Shown here one piece after another: positions 37,279 to 45,279 of a stretch of 58,950 nt of DNA (position 1 is the first letter of the stretch; the number at the start of each line of letters is the position of its first letter). The notes below the pieces were generated by a model. The model was not told where the DNA came from. It saw only the letters and a program-made list of their open reading frames with translations, and did no database searches. The DNA lies in NCBI GenBank assembly GCA_022447495.1, contig JAKVBH010000027.1:1-58950 (forward strand), read 5' to 3'. The stretch is from Marinovum sp. (lineage in GTDB: Bacteria; Pseudomonadota; Alphaproteobacteria; Rhodobacterales; Rhodobacteraceae). Made by a program: the position numbers and the translations under genes.

Positions 37279-38657
37279 AACAAGAAGGTCAGGTCGCCCA
37301 TCTCAGTGAGGTCGATACCGTCGAGGAGGAGAACGCCAGACCCCGCAGAGATCTCAACACCCGACAGGGTCTCCGTGACGTCCAAATCCACAAGTTCCAT
37401 GACGCCCAGCGCCGTAAGGTCGATCTGATCATCACTATTGGCATCCGTGATCGTGTCACGCCCCATGCCGTCAAAGATGAAGACATCAGCGTTCGAACCC
37501 CCGGTCAGACGGTCGTTGCCGCCGCCACCGCTAAGTACATCCTTGCCTGACCCACCGTCCAGCGTGTCATGCCCCCAATCGCCCTCGAGCGTATCGTCAC
37601 CCACACCCCCGGTCAGCAGGTCGGCATCGCCGAGACCGGAGAGCAGATCGTTGCCCGACCCACCTGACATCGTGTCGTCGCCGCGCCCACCAATGAGGGT
37701 GTCGTTTTCCGTACCGCCGCGCATCGTGTCCGCACCGTTGCCACCCATTAGGCTGTCGTCGCCGGAACCGCCCCAAAGGGTGTCATCGCCGTCACCCGCG
37801 TAGAGGGTGTCCATACCGGACCCTCCGTAGATGAGGTCATCTCCAGAGCCACCGATATGCATGTCATCGCCGGAGCCACCGCGCAATGTGTCATTGTCGT
37901 CACCGCCAGAGAGGTGATCATGCCCCAAAGAGCCATAGATCACATCATCGCCCGCGCCGCCGCTGTGGGTGTCATCGCCGACGCCGCCCCGAAGCGTATC
38001 GGCTCCACCGCCGCCCGATAGGAGGTCGTCGCCAAACGAGCCATAGACCAAATCCGCGCCGTTGCCGCCGTAGTGTTCGTCATCGCCATCACCGCCACGC
38101 AGCTCGTCCTCGCCATCACCACCATAGAGGTAATCCTCGTCGTCGGCGCCATAGAGCGTATCCATGCCGTCGCTGCCGTAAAGCGTGTCGATGCCATCGC
38201 CGCCACGCAATTCGTCATTGCCGTCGCCACCACCGAGAAGGTCGTCGCCGATACCGCCCCAGATGGTGTCGTCACCCGCATTGCCCCAAATCGTATCGTC
38301 ACCGGCATTGCCGCGCAAAACGTCATGGCCTATGCCGCCAATAAGCGAGTCGTTCCCGCTACCGCCGTCGAGGCTATCGTCGCCAATACCGCCAATGAGG
38401 CTGTCGTCGCCGTCGCGACCCTTTAGCTCGTCATGTCCATCGCCCCCGCTAAGGCTGTCCGCGCCGCCTTCGCCTCGGATCAAATCGTTGCCAGCGCCAC
38501 CAATCAGACGGTCATCGCCCCCTTCGCCGTCAATGCGATCATCGCCCGCCGTCCCCACAATGGTCTCACTGGCAGTGGTGCCACGGATTGTGGGTTCGAT
38601 GATGTGACGGATCACAACAGATGCAATCGCGCCCATGGGTGTTGTGATTTTGGACAT
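37275..38657 (-). CDS. RTX calcium-binding repeat protein, type-I-secreted
   Basis: 460-aa protein consisting of a short N-terminus (about 34 aa), then 40 consecutive nonapeptides of type GGxGxDxLx at about residues 35-394 without a break. The 66-aa tail (DVFIFDGMGRDTITD, ending DLTFLF) is typical of type I secretion signals. No catalytic or adhesin domain is visible. Calcium-driven folding outside the cell is expected. The start is ATG 38657, with AAGG upstream; GTG 38666 is an alternative. No T1SS genes are in the window. Long opposite-strand open frames here are artefacts of the repeats. Confidence 0.9.
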   Translation of the reverse strand: MSKITTPMGAIASVVIRHIIEPTIRGTTASETIVGTAGDDRIDGEGGDDRLIGGAGNDLIRGEGGADSLSGGDGHDELKGRDGDDSLIGGIGDDSLDGGSGNDSLIGGIGHDVLRGNAGDDTIWGNAGDDTIWGGIGDDLLGGGDGNDELRGGDGIDTLYGSDGMDTLYGADDEDYLYGGDGEDELRGGDGDDEHYGGNGADLVYGSFGDDLLSGGGGADTLRGGVGDDTHSGGAGDDVIYGSLGHDHLSGGDDNDTLRGGSGDDMHIGGSGDDLIYGGSGMDTLYAGDGDDTLWGGSGDDSLMGGNGADTMRGGTENDTLIGGRGDDTMSGGSGNDLLSGLGDADLLTGGVGDDTLEGDWGHDTLDGGSGKDVLSGGGGNDRLTGGSNADVFIFDGMGRDTITDANSDDQIDLTALGVMELVDLDVTETLSGVEISAGSGVLLLDGIDLTEMGDLTFLF

Positions 38658-38810
38658 ACTCGACACCTTCAGGCCTCATTCCGATTTGCACCAAGGCGCT
38701 GGGCTGCGCTTGGGCGTGCGGGCCGTTTAAGACGGCGATTATGGCGAAAGCCGGGCAGTGCAGGCGGGCGCATTAACTATTTGGCAAAGCGTTGCAGCGA
38801 TGCCGCATGG

Positions 38811-39503
38811 CTAGGCGTTTAACCACTCTCGTAAAGCAGCATTGGTGGCCTCGGGCTGCTCCAAGGTAGGCAAATGGCCAGCGCCGTCGATGATCTGCAG
38901 AGTGCAAGCAGTAATGAGGCCCGCGATGCGCTCGTGACGGTGAATGGGACAAAGTGCGTCGTCCCGGCCGCACAGCGCCAGCGCAGGAAGCGTTGCCCGT
39001 CGCAGGGTGTCGGTCTGGTCGGGCCGGTTCATAAGCGCCAGGGACTGACGCCGAAACACCTCTGGCCCCAAATCGAGCGCCATGGCCATGCAGAGGTCCA
39101 ATATCTCACCGCGCTTTGGCCCTTCAGTGAGGTAGTTGGGCTTCATTTCTTCGCGCATGACCACATCCAAATGACCGGTGAGCGCCTTGTCTATCTGGGG
39201 CCCGCGGCGGTCTTTGACGGCTTGCATCTCAGCCTCGGAATTGGTGTCGAGAAAGGCGATACGCTCCACTCGCTCAGTCGCTTGGGCAAGGACCTCCATG
39301 GCGACGATCCCCCCCATGGAAAGACCCGCCAGCGCAAACCGCTGGGGCGCATTGTTCAGGACGACGGCTGCTAACTTTTCGACGCTATCATGCTCTGATA
39401 TGGGCATGATGATCACGTCGCGCTCTTCCACAAAGGCGGCAACCTGAGGTGCAAAGAGCCGGGCATCGCACATCATGCCCGGTAGCAAAACAAGCGGTAT
39501 CAC
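38811..39503 (-). CDS. Alpha/beta hydrolase
   Basis: 230-aa alpha/beta hydrolase. The nucleophile elbow is AGLSMGG, the acid is in CGRDDALCP and the catalytic His in GAGHLPTLEQPE. The oxyanion region LLPGMMCDARLF is near the start. I chose GTG 39503, which overlaps the stop of the preceding MetE-like gene by 4 nt (GTGA), instead of the longer open frame. It is the last gene of the overlapping five-gene block. The substrate is unknown. Confidence 0.85.
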   Translation of the reverse strand: MIPLVLLPGMMCDARLFAPQVAAFVEERDVIIMPISEHDSVEKLAAVVLNNAPQRFALAGLSMGGIVAMEVLAQATERVERIAFLDTNSEAEMQAVKDRRGPQIDKALTGHLDVVMREEMKPNYLTEGPKRGEILDLCMAMALDLGPEVFRRQSLALMNRPDQTDTLRRATLPALALCGRDDALCPIHRHERIAGLITACTLQIIDGAGHLPTLEQPEATNAALREWLNA

Positions 39504-40618
39504 GCCAGTTTGGCCCCTTCGCTCAGCGCGCCAAGTTTGGCGTAGGCGATCTCTGGGTCCACCGCACCGAAACCCGCGAACGTACCAAAGCCACAATCCG
39601 ACCCGGCAACTACACGTTCGTGGCCCACGATATTGGTAAAGCGTTCAATGCGTTGGGACACGACCTCGGGATGTTCGACAAAGTTGGTTGTCGTGTCGAC
39701 CACGCCGGGTACAAGCACTTTGTCGTTGGGGATTTCAGCCTTGCGGTCGCGGAACACGGTCCATTCATGGGCGTGGCGTGGGTTCGATGTTTCAAAAAGC
39801 ACGTAGCGCGACTTGGTGTTCATGAGCGTGGTGAAGACCTTGTCCATTGAGATGTCACAACAATGCGGGCCTTCGTAATTGCCCCAACAGATGTGCACCC
39901 GGACCTTTTCCGCCGGGACATTGGCCAGCGCGTGGTTGAGCGCCTCCACGTGGCTGTCTGCGATTTTGACAAACTCCGCGTCGGAGAGGTCATTAAAGAG
40001 CATGTGGCGCGACAGAGCAAGGTCAGGGCAATCAAGCTGTAGATCGAGGCCCGCCCCAACGATGGTTTCATACTCTTCGCGCATCGCATCGGCCAGCGCT
40101 TCGAGATAGGCATCGCGGCTGGGGTAGAAATCGTTTTGCAAGAAGAGCGAGATCACCCCCGGCGAGGCGGCATTCATAAAGCCGCGCTCTACCCCGTGTT
40201 TGGCCATAGCCACCTTAAGGTTTTCGATGTCCTTTTGAAGCTCACCTTGGCCTTTGCTTTTGACCTCACCGGTGCACATGGGCCGCGCATAGGTGGGCGT
40301 CCCGCCCCCGTCGGCGAGGCGTTGCAGGAAGGTTGGGAACATCTTCAGATCGGCGGGCGCATTGCGCGGGCTGTCACCCGAAAAACCCGTGTAGCGGTCT
40401 TTGACATAAGTGGCGTAGCTGATTTTGGAGGTCTCGCCATCAGAGACAATGTCCACCCCGCTCTCGACTTGGCGGCGCACAGTCTCATCCACAGCTTCAG
40501 TCATCGCGGCGTCAAAGGCGGCCAGATCATAGGGTTCTTCGTTTTCGCGGGCGAAGATGAAATCCACGACCTTTTGCGTTCTAGGCAATGAGCCCACGTG
40601 GGTTGTGGTGACGGTCAT
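39500..40618 (-). CDS. Cobalamin-independent methionine synthase-like protein (MetE C-terminal type)
   Basis: 372-aa UROD/MetE-like TIM barrel corresponding to the catalytic half of MetE. HVGSLPR is near the start, zinc ligands are in HICWGNYEGPHCCD, and a further Cys is in VVAGSDCGFGTF. Family members include methionine synthase II, archaeal MetE and zinc thiol-methyltransferases such as epoxyalkane:CoM transferase. No folate-binding N-terminal half is present, so the methyl or alkyl donor is unknown. The start at ATG 40618 overlaps the preceding DUF2157 stop (ATGA); GGGAGA precedes it. Confidence 0.87.
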   Translation of the reverse strand: MTVTTTHVGSLPRTQKVVDFIFARENEEPYDLAAFDAAMTEAVDETVRRQVESGVDIVSDGETSKISYATYVKDRYTGFSGDSPRNAPADLKMFPTFLQRLADGGGTPTYARPMCTGEVKSKGQGELQKDIENLKVAMAKHGVERGFMNAASPGVISLFLQNDFYPSRDAYLEALADAMREEYETIVGAGLDLQLDCPDLALSRHMLFNDLSDAEFVKIADSHVEALNHALANVPAEKVRVHICWGNYEGPHCCDISMDKVFTTLMNTKSRYVLFETSNPRHAHEWTVFRDRKAEIPNDKVLVPGVVDTTTNFVEHPEVVSQRIERFTNIVGHERVVAGSDCGFGTFAGFGAVDPEIAYAKLGALSEGAKLA

Positions 40619-41829
40619 GGCATGCTCTCCCTTTTCTCTCTTTGCGCCCAAATTTTGTTAAGCTGCCACATGACCCAAGCCAAAATCACAGCGCCGAGCC
40701 CACCGATGACAAAGGCCAGAGGTTCATCCCCGAAGGTCTCAAACATCTGGGTGTAGGCGTGAATGGCCGCAAAGGTGGCGGTGGCATTGAAGAGGCCGCG
40801 TTGATGGGCGCGGGCAAACCAAAAGAGCAGCGCGGCCAGGACGACGGCCCAGAGGATGCTATAGACATCGGCTGAGATGGTCAGCGCGCTGTCTCGGAAC
40901 GCATCACGCGCCGCGATGTAGGCGTCGTAGTCGTCGAAACCACTGACGTAGTAGCGGTAGCCAGGCCCCCAGATCGTCTCACCCACCACATCGCCCCAGA
41001 GCGAGCCGACCAAGGCACAGAGATTGGTTACGACAAAGGCCATGAGCGCCAGAATGCGGGCATGTCGCGCGGTGCGTTCGGGTTTGTGGAAGAGCCAGAG
41101 CATCAACAGGCCAATGAGTACGACTTGGGTCGAGATGCTGAGCGTGCTTTCGGGAGAGTAGAAGACATAGACTGCATTGAAATAACCTGTGCCGGTCTCA
41201 AGCACTTGGGCAAAGGGCACGATGGCCAGCGCCGTGATCAAGCGCACATCTATGAGCCAGCCCGCACCAGCGACCGTGGCTGTGCAATAGAGGTAGAACA
41301 GTGCTTTAGGCCAGCCGGTAATGGCGGCATCATCCAAGAGCGTGAAGACTCCAAGGAGATGGATTGCGAGTCCCATGAGCAGGATCGCGCCCTGGACAAA
41401 AGCGGTGGTGAACCCACCGCGCCATCGGGCCACCCCGGCAATACTTGCGGCAATCGCACCGCCGAGAATGAGCGTCCAGCCAGCGATATCTGGGTATTTG
41501 TCAGTGATCTCGATGGTCGCACCGCCAAGCAACATGCCCGCGCCGATCAGCGCAGCCGCATTGCCCAAAAGGCGCAATGTCTCACGCCCACGGGCCAGGA
41601 CGACCAGCCCCCCCGTGAGAAATAGACTGCCAACCACGGCCACCGGGACAGGTTCCGCGAGCCAGAAGATCAAACCGCCCGTCGCGGCGAGAATGCCGAA
41701 ACAGAGCACCGCGTTGATGGCCAAATCGACCATCGCCGCGCGGCTGCGGGATTCGATTTCGCGCGCGGCGTCTTCTGAGATGATTTTGTCAGCCTGGAGC
41801 GTCTCGATATCAGCGACGACAAAGGGCAT
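40615..41829 (-). CDS. DUF2157-like multi-helix membrane protein
   Basis: 404-aa inner-membrane protein. A cytoplasmic N-terminal region (VADIETLQADKIISEDAAREIESRS) resembles the DUF2157 helical domain, followed by about ten transmembrane helices. A soluble loop (VSGFDDYDAYIAARDAFRD) lies near residue 300. Function is unknown. It overlaps the MetE-like gene by 4 nt and starts 3 bp after the methyltransferase stop, so it is clearly part of the operon. Confidence 0.8.
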   Translation of the reverse strand: MPFVVADIETLQADKIISEDAAREIESRSRAAMVDLAINAVLCFGILAATGGLIFWLAEPVPVAVVGSLFLTGGLVVLARGRETLRLLGNAAALIGAGMLLGGATIEITDKYPDIAGWTLILGGAIAASIAGVARWRGGFTTAFVQGAILLMGLAIHLLGVFTLLDDAAITGWPKALFYLYCTATVAGAGWLIDVRLITALAIVPFAQVLETGTGYFNAVYVFYSPESTLSISTQVVLIGLLMLWLFHKPERTARHARILALMAFVVTNLCALVGSLWGDVVGETIWGPGYRYYVSGFDDYDAYIAARDAFRDSALTISADVYSILWAVVLAALLFWFARAHQRGLFNATATFAAIHAYTQMFETFGDEPLAFVIGGLGAVILAWVMWQLNKIWAQREKRESMP

Positions 41830-41832
41830 GGA

Positions 41833-42438
41833 TTAGGTTTCCTGTTTGCGGGCCATGAGCACCGTACGGCACTCCGTCTCCGGGTCTTCGGCCAGAAAAC
41901 CAGTGAGGCGCAGCCCGTTGTCTTCGAGCACGGTGGCATATCCAGCAGGCGAGAGCGAGGCATGAAAAACCTGACGGGTCCCGACGGTCCCTGTGGCTTC
42001 GCCGGCATCCGGACCCACGGTGACCAACATCGAACCACCAGGATTGAGATGCGCGGCCATCCGAACCAGGCAATCGCGTTGTTCATCTTGGGTGAGATGG
42101 AAAAAGCTGTCCCAGGCGATTATGCCGTCAAAGGTCTCGCCTAAATCGAGTGTGCGCATGTCAGCCTGACGCCAATCGCCATTGGGCCAGCGGTCTTCGG
42201 CGAATGTCAGCATGGCTTCGGCAAAGTCGACCCCGGTGACCCGAAACCCTTCGGCAATGAACCACCGCGCGATGGGCTCTCCCGTGCCGCAGCCGAGGTC
42301 GAGGACCCTGCCGCTTTTGGGCAGAACGGATGTAAACCGCGCAAGCCAGCGGGCTTCGAACATTGTGCGAGACCGTTGCGTGTCGTAGACGGCAGCCTGG
42401 GTCTCGTAAACATCGCGGGTGTCTTCTGGATCAGCCAT
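41833..42438 (-). CDS. Class I SAM-dependent methyltransferase
   Basis: 201-aa methyltransferase. Motif I is VLDLGCGTGEPIARW, the acidic loop follows (VTGVDFAEAML), and motif III-like FDGIIAWDSFFHL and LNPGGSMLVTVG complete the SAM-binding fold. The substrate is unknown. The start at ATG 42438 (MADPEDTRDVYETQA) overlaps the preceding VOC gene by 8 nt; the longer frame is less likely. Confidence 0.88.
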   Translation of the reverse strand: MADPEDTRDVYETQAAVYDTQRSRTMFEARWLARFTSVLPKSGRVLDLGCGTGEPIARWFIAEGFRVTGVDFAEAMLTFAEDRWPNGDWRQADMRTLDLGETFDGIIAWDSFFHLTQDEQRDCLVRMAAHLNPGGSMLVTVGPDAGEATGTVGTRQVFHASLSPAGYATVLEDNGLRLTGFLAEDPETECRTVLMARKQET

Positions 42439-42826
42439 TTGTGCCCACCTCTTCCTCGATAGGCGCACCGGAGATCAAAAGATTGCCATCAGGATCAACA
42501 ACATGGGCTTCGATTACGCCCCAGCACGTAGATTGCGGCTGAACGTAGCGCAGGTGGCCAAAAGTGGGAAGATCAGGCGCGTTAAAATCACGCTCAAACG
42601 AGAAGATGTTGAGGATAGGGAAATTGGCGGAATTCTGGCTTGCCTCCTGTTCCCAATCGGGCCCATGCCCAATGACATGGTTCTCTACACTGTCACGGCG
42701 CAGAATGGGGAGGGCGTCCCCATGGCGCGAGACCATGCAAAAGCCCAAAGCCCCATAGTCGCGGTCGCTGGCGTCCAGGTCACGCACCGTGAACTGACCC
42801 GCCACAGACCGCAATTGCTCCGTCAT
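42431..42826 (-). CDS. VOC-family (glyoxalase/dioxygenase-like) protein
   Basis: 131-aa protein of the vicinal oxygen chelate fold. The repeat start FTVRDLDASDRDYGALGF and closing EAHVVDPDGNLLISG are typical. The first metal position is atypical, so enzymatic activity is not certain. The start is ATG 42826 (MTEQLRSV) or GTG 42835. It is 25 bp downstream of the bicupin gene and overlaps the methyltransferase, linking the catabolic island to the five-gene block. Confidence 0.78.
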   Translation of the reverse strand: MTEQLRSVAGQFTVRDLDASDRDYGALGFCMVSRHGDALPILRRDSVENHVIGHGPDWEQEASQNSANFPILNIFSFERDFNAPDLPTFGHLRYVQPQSTCWGVIEAHVVDPDGNLLISGAPIEEEVGTNG

Positions 42827-42851
42827 GCGCGTCACGCAGCCGCCCCCCGCC

Positions 42852-43817
42852 CTAGGCTTGCCACGTGGCCCCGGCCGTGTCTTCGGTGCCCAGCACGCGG
42901 TACAGCGCGGCATCACCTGTCATGGACGGTTCCGCCTTATATCCCATGTCCGCAGGCACCGACATCGTGTCGCCCGGGGCCAAAGTGGCTGCACCACCAT
43001 CCCATGTCACACGCCAATGGCCCGTCATGGGCATCAAGACCGACGCATGGGCATGGGCATGGGTGTCAGCGCTGGCGCTGCTGCGAGTGATGAAATCAAC
43101 CTCAAAGCCCGGTTTGTCGCGGAGCATTCCATGCTCTCCGATGACTTTGGCCGGGCTCCGGTCGGCCATGGCGTGCATGTCCCAGTAGCGCGCCACATAT
43201 TGGGACACGACGTCCGCACTGGTGGGTTCGGGGTAGGCCTTGAGTTCTTCCTCTGTCAGCAGGGGCATGGGGTTCACGCCTGCGGGCAATTCGGCGCCCT
43301 GTTTGGTATCGTAGAGTTTGCCTTCCTCGGAAAGGATCAGGCCATGGGCCTGCGCGTCTTCGATCACCTGGGGAGCCCAAATCACGCCACCGCCCGCATC
43401 GTCGCCGCCGAGGATGGCCATGATCATCCCATAGTCGTTGCCGATGTTTTCAAACCCGCGGAAGATGCCTGTGGGAATGTTGAAGATGTCGCCCTCTTCG
43501 AGGGTCACTTCACCCGCATCGCCCCAACGCCCCCAGAAGAAACGCCACCGGCCTTTGAGAACAAAGAACACCTCGGCCGTGCGGTGCGAATGGAGCGAGT
43601 TGCGGCACTTGGGCGGTTGTCCCGCCGCGCCAATGTTGAACCCATGGGGAATCGAGATGTGGACGTGTTGGTCGGGGGATTCAGAAACGCCACCGCCGAT
43701 GATGGTGAAGTTTTCTTTCTGGTCCGAGCCGGGCGTGTGGGCGTCGATGAAAGCGGTTTTGCAGGGTTGCAGGTCGCCGTAGCGGACGATGCGGCTTTCC
43801 ATGTCTTGGGGCGTCAT
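42852..43817 (-). CDS. Bicupin-domain protein
   Basis: 321-aa protein with two cupin domains. The first contains SLHSHRTAEVFFVLKGRWRF and EEGDIFNIPTGIFRGFEN (about residues 73-130). The second contains HAHAHASVLMPMTGHWRVTW and LAPGDTMSVPADMGY (about residues 250-300). Both have histidine-rich motif 1 segments able to bind a metal. It could be a dioxygenase, isomerase or binding protein; gentisate-dioxygenase-like and sugar-isomerase-like bicupins exist. It sits inside the LacI/NTF2 locus, downstream of an NTF2-like gene. Confidence 0.85.
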   Translation of the reverse strand: MTPQDMESRIVRYGDLQPCKTAFIDAHTPGSDQKENFTIIGGGVSESPDQHVHISIPHGFNIGAAGQPPKCRNSLHSHRTAEVFFVLKGRWRFFWGRWGDAGEVTLEEGDIFNIPTGIFRGFENIGNDYGMIMAILGGDDAGGGVIWAPQVIEDAQAHGLILSEEGKLYDTKQGAELPAGVNPMPLLTEEELKAYPEPTSADVVSQYVARYWDMHAMADRSPAKVIGEHGMLRDKPGFEVDFITRSSASADTHAHAHASVLMPMTGHWRVTWDGGAATLAPGDTMSVPADMGYKAEPSMTGDAALYRVLGTEDTAGATWQA

Positions 43818-43966
43818 TTTAGTGGTCCTCGTTGGTTGGTAACGCTGAAATCATTGGGTGATTCAGTCGTCAGGCCCCGGCGGATGGGGATTGAGGCGCA
43901 CGGCTCTTAGGCTTGCCCGCCAAATATGAAATCGCGCTCGGGCGTGTGGATAGGTGAGCCGCGCCA

Positions 43967-44290
43967 TCATGGGGCTTTCCCCTCACAATCGGCGCTGCGC
44001 GCCTTGAATGCGCAGTCCACCAATTTGAACAAGACGTGATCGTTCGCCGCCTCGGAGCTTTTGGCAATGGACGTCTGGTTGCCCGGACAATCAGCGACCC
44101 CGATCTGATCAGGCCCGGTGATCTTGAGATAGCGCTCAGGTCCCCCGCAGTGATGAATATACGTCCCACCGGTTTCGGCGAGGGGGCCGAAGGAGAGGCT
44201 GTCTCGGGTGTCGATCACAGCGCACATGCCGTCGCGCTCCTGCTCCTCGTGGGAGCCGGAACCAAACTTATGCGCGCCGCACTTGTCCAT
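43967..44290 (-). CDS. Hypothetical cysteine-containing small protein
   Basis: 107-codon frame starting at an ATG that overlaps the stop of the preceding NTF2-like gene (TGATG). It contains six Cys, including IHHCGGPERYLKITGP and KLVDCAFKARSADCEG. No signal peptide, membrane segment or known family is seen. The coupling and position inside the operon support translation; otherwise the evidence is slim. The 149 bp after it, before the bicupin gene, hold nothing I recognise. Confidence 0.45.
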   Translation of the reverse strand: MDKCGAHKFGSGSHEEQERDGMCAVIDTRDSLSFGPLAETGGTYIHHCGGPERYLKITGPDQIGVADCPGNQTSIAKSSEAANDHVLFKLVDCAFKARSADCEGKAP

Positions 44291-45279
44291 CACACGTCGC
44301 CGGTTTGGAGCAGGATTTGCTTCCACACGGAGGTCTCATCAAAGAGCGTCCATTCCCGGCGCAGTTTGATTTGGCCGCCGATGAGTTCACCGAATTCCGC
44401 GTGGCTGATGCCCAATAGGTAGACATCCGCCCCTGTGGGCGCGCCAAAGGCCCCCCAACCAGAATGCTTGCCGTGCAATGACCAACGGATCGCCGAGCGC
44501 GGGGCCATGTTGGGATCATCGCGGCCGATCTGGTGATGGATGGTGAAGGTGGCGTCAGGGAAGGCGGAGCGCAAACCCATCCAAAACCCATCTACATCGG
44601 CCCAGCCGTGGCCTGTCTCACCACCGGGGTATTCAACCTGAGCTGCGCGGTCATAGGTTTTGGTCACAATCGCCATATCCGCGCCCATGATCGCATTGAG
44701 CACGCCAGCGTGGTGATGCCCCCAGTGATTGTCATTGCCGGTGCCTTTGTAGGGTCCGGGCTGATCCGTGGCGGGTGTGAGCGGCTTGACGCAAGTTTCA
44801 GAGCCGCCTTCACGGACGATGAGATCACGGGCGTAGTCTTTGGCATCCCACCCAATCTGACGCACGACAGCGGTCTGGTCACGGATGAGCCACTCATCGT
44901 TGATCTGATTGTTGATCGCGTGGCAATCGGCGAGGATTCGGTACGTGAGCTTTTTGCCCGAGGCCGCGCCATAGACACCGTCGCGCGCATGGGTCGCGGT
45001 AGAGATAATCCGGTGGGAAGAGAGCATGCCCTCTTCCGGGGTGCCAGACCAAATCACATCCTCGCCAAGCAACTGACGATCTGGGAATTCAGCCAAGGTC
45101 GCCATGGTAGCACCAATGACGTTTTGGTTGCCAATCACCACCGATGCTGGGGAGCGCACGACGATATCCTCGCTGTAATACTCATCCAGCGTAGCGATGC
45201 CGCGATCTTCCCAAATCTCTTTGGTGATGCCGATGATGTAGTCCGGGAAATCCGTGAACTGGTTCGAGAAGCCTTGCAT
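44290..45279 (-). CDS. NTF2/SnoaL-like protein (two-domain), 1
   Basis: 329-aa protein with two NTF2-like/SnoaL-like cone-fold segments. The N-terminal one covers ITKEIWEDRGIATLDEYYSEDIVVRSP and the C-terminal one DVDGFWMGLRSAFPDATFTIHHQIGRDD to the REWTLFDETSVWKQIL ending. NTF2-fold enzymes include polyketide cyclases, ketosteroid isomerases, dehydratases and epoxide hydrolases, and also carrier or binding domains. It is the most divergent of the four NTF2 proteins in the locus. It starts directly (0 bp) after the LacI gene stop. Confidence 0.75.
   Translation of the reverse strand: MQGFSNQFTDFPDYIIGITKEIWEDRGIATLDEYYSEDIVVRSPASVVIGNQNVIGATMATLAEFPDRQLLGEDVIWSGTPEEGMLSSHRIISTATHARDGVYGAASGKKLTYRILADCHAINNQINDEWLIRDQTAVVRQIGWDAKDYARDLIVREGGSETCVKPLTPATDQPGPYKGTGNDNHWGHHHAGVLNAIMGADMAIVTKTYDRAAQVEYPGGETGHGWADVDGFWMGLRSAFPDATFTIHHQIGRDDPNMAPRSAIRWSLHGKHSGWGAFGAPTGADVYLLGISHAEFGELIGGQIKLRREWTLFDETSVWKQILLQTGDV

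Noticed and set aside
37438-38607. Several long open frames on the plus strand opposite the RTX gene
   Set aside because: They are reading-frame artefacts of the 27-bp repeat unit: low-complexity Pro/Ser or His/Arg peptides with no ribosome-binding sites.
43870-44169. Alternative minus-strand frame overlapping the small cysteine-containing gene
   Set aside because: Arg/Ser/Pro-rich peptide without coupling or ribosome-binding site; the frame coupled to the NTF2 stop is the better candidate.
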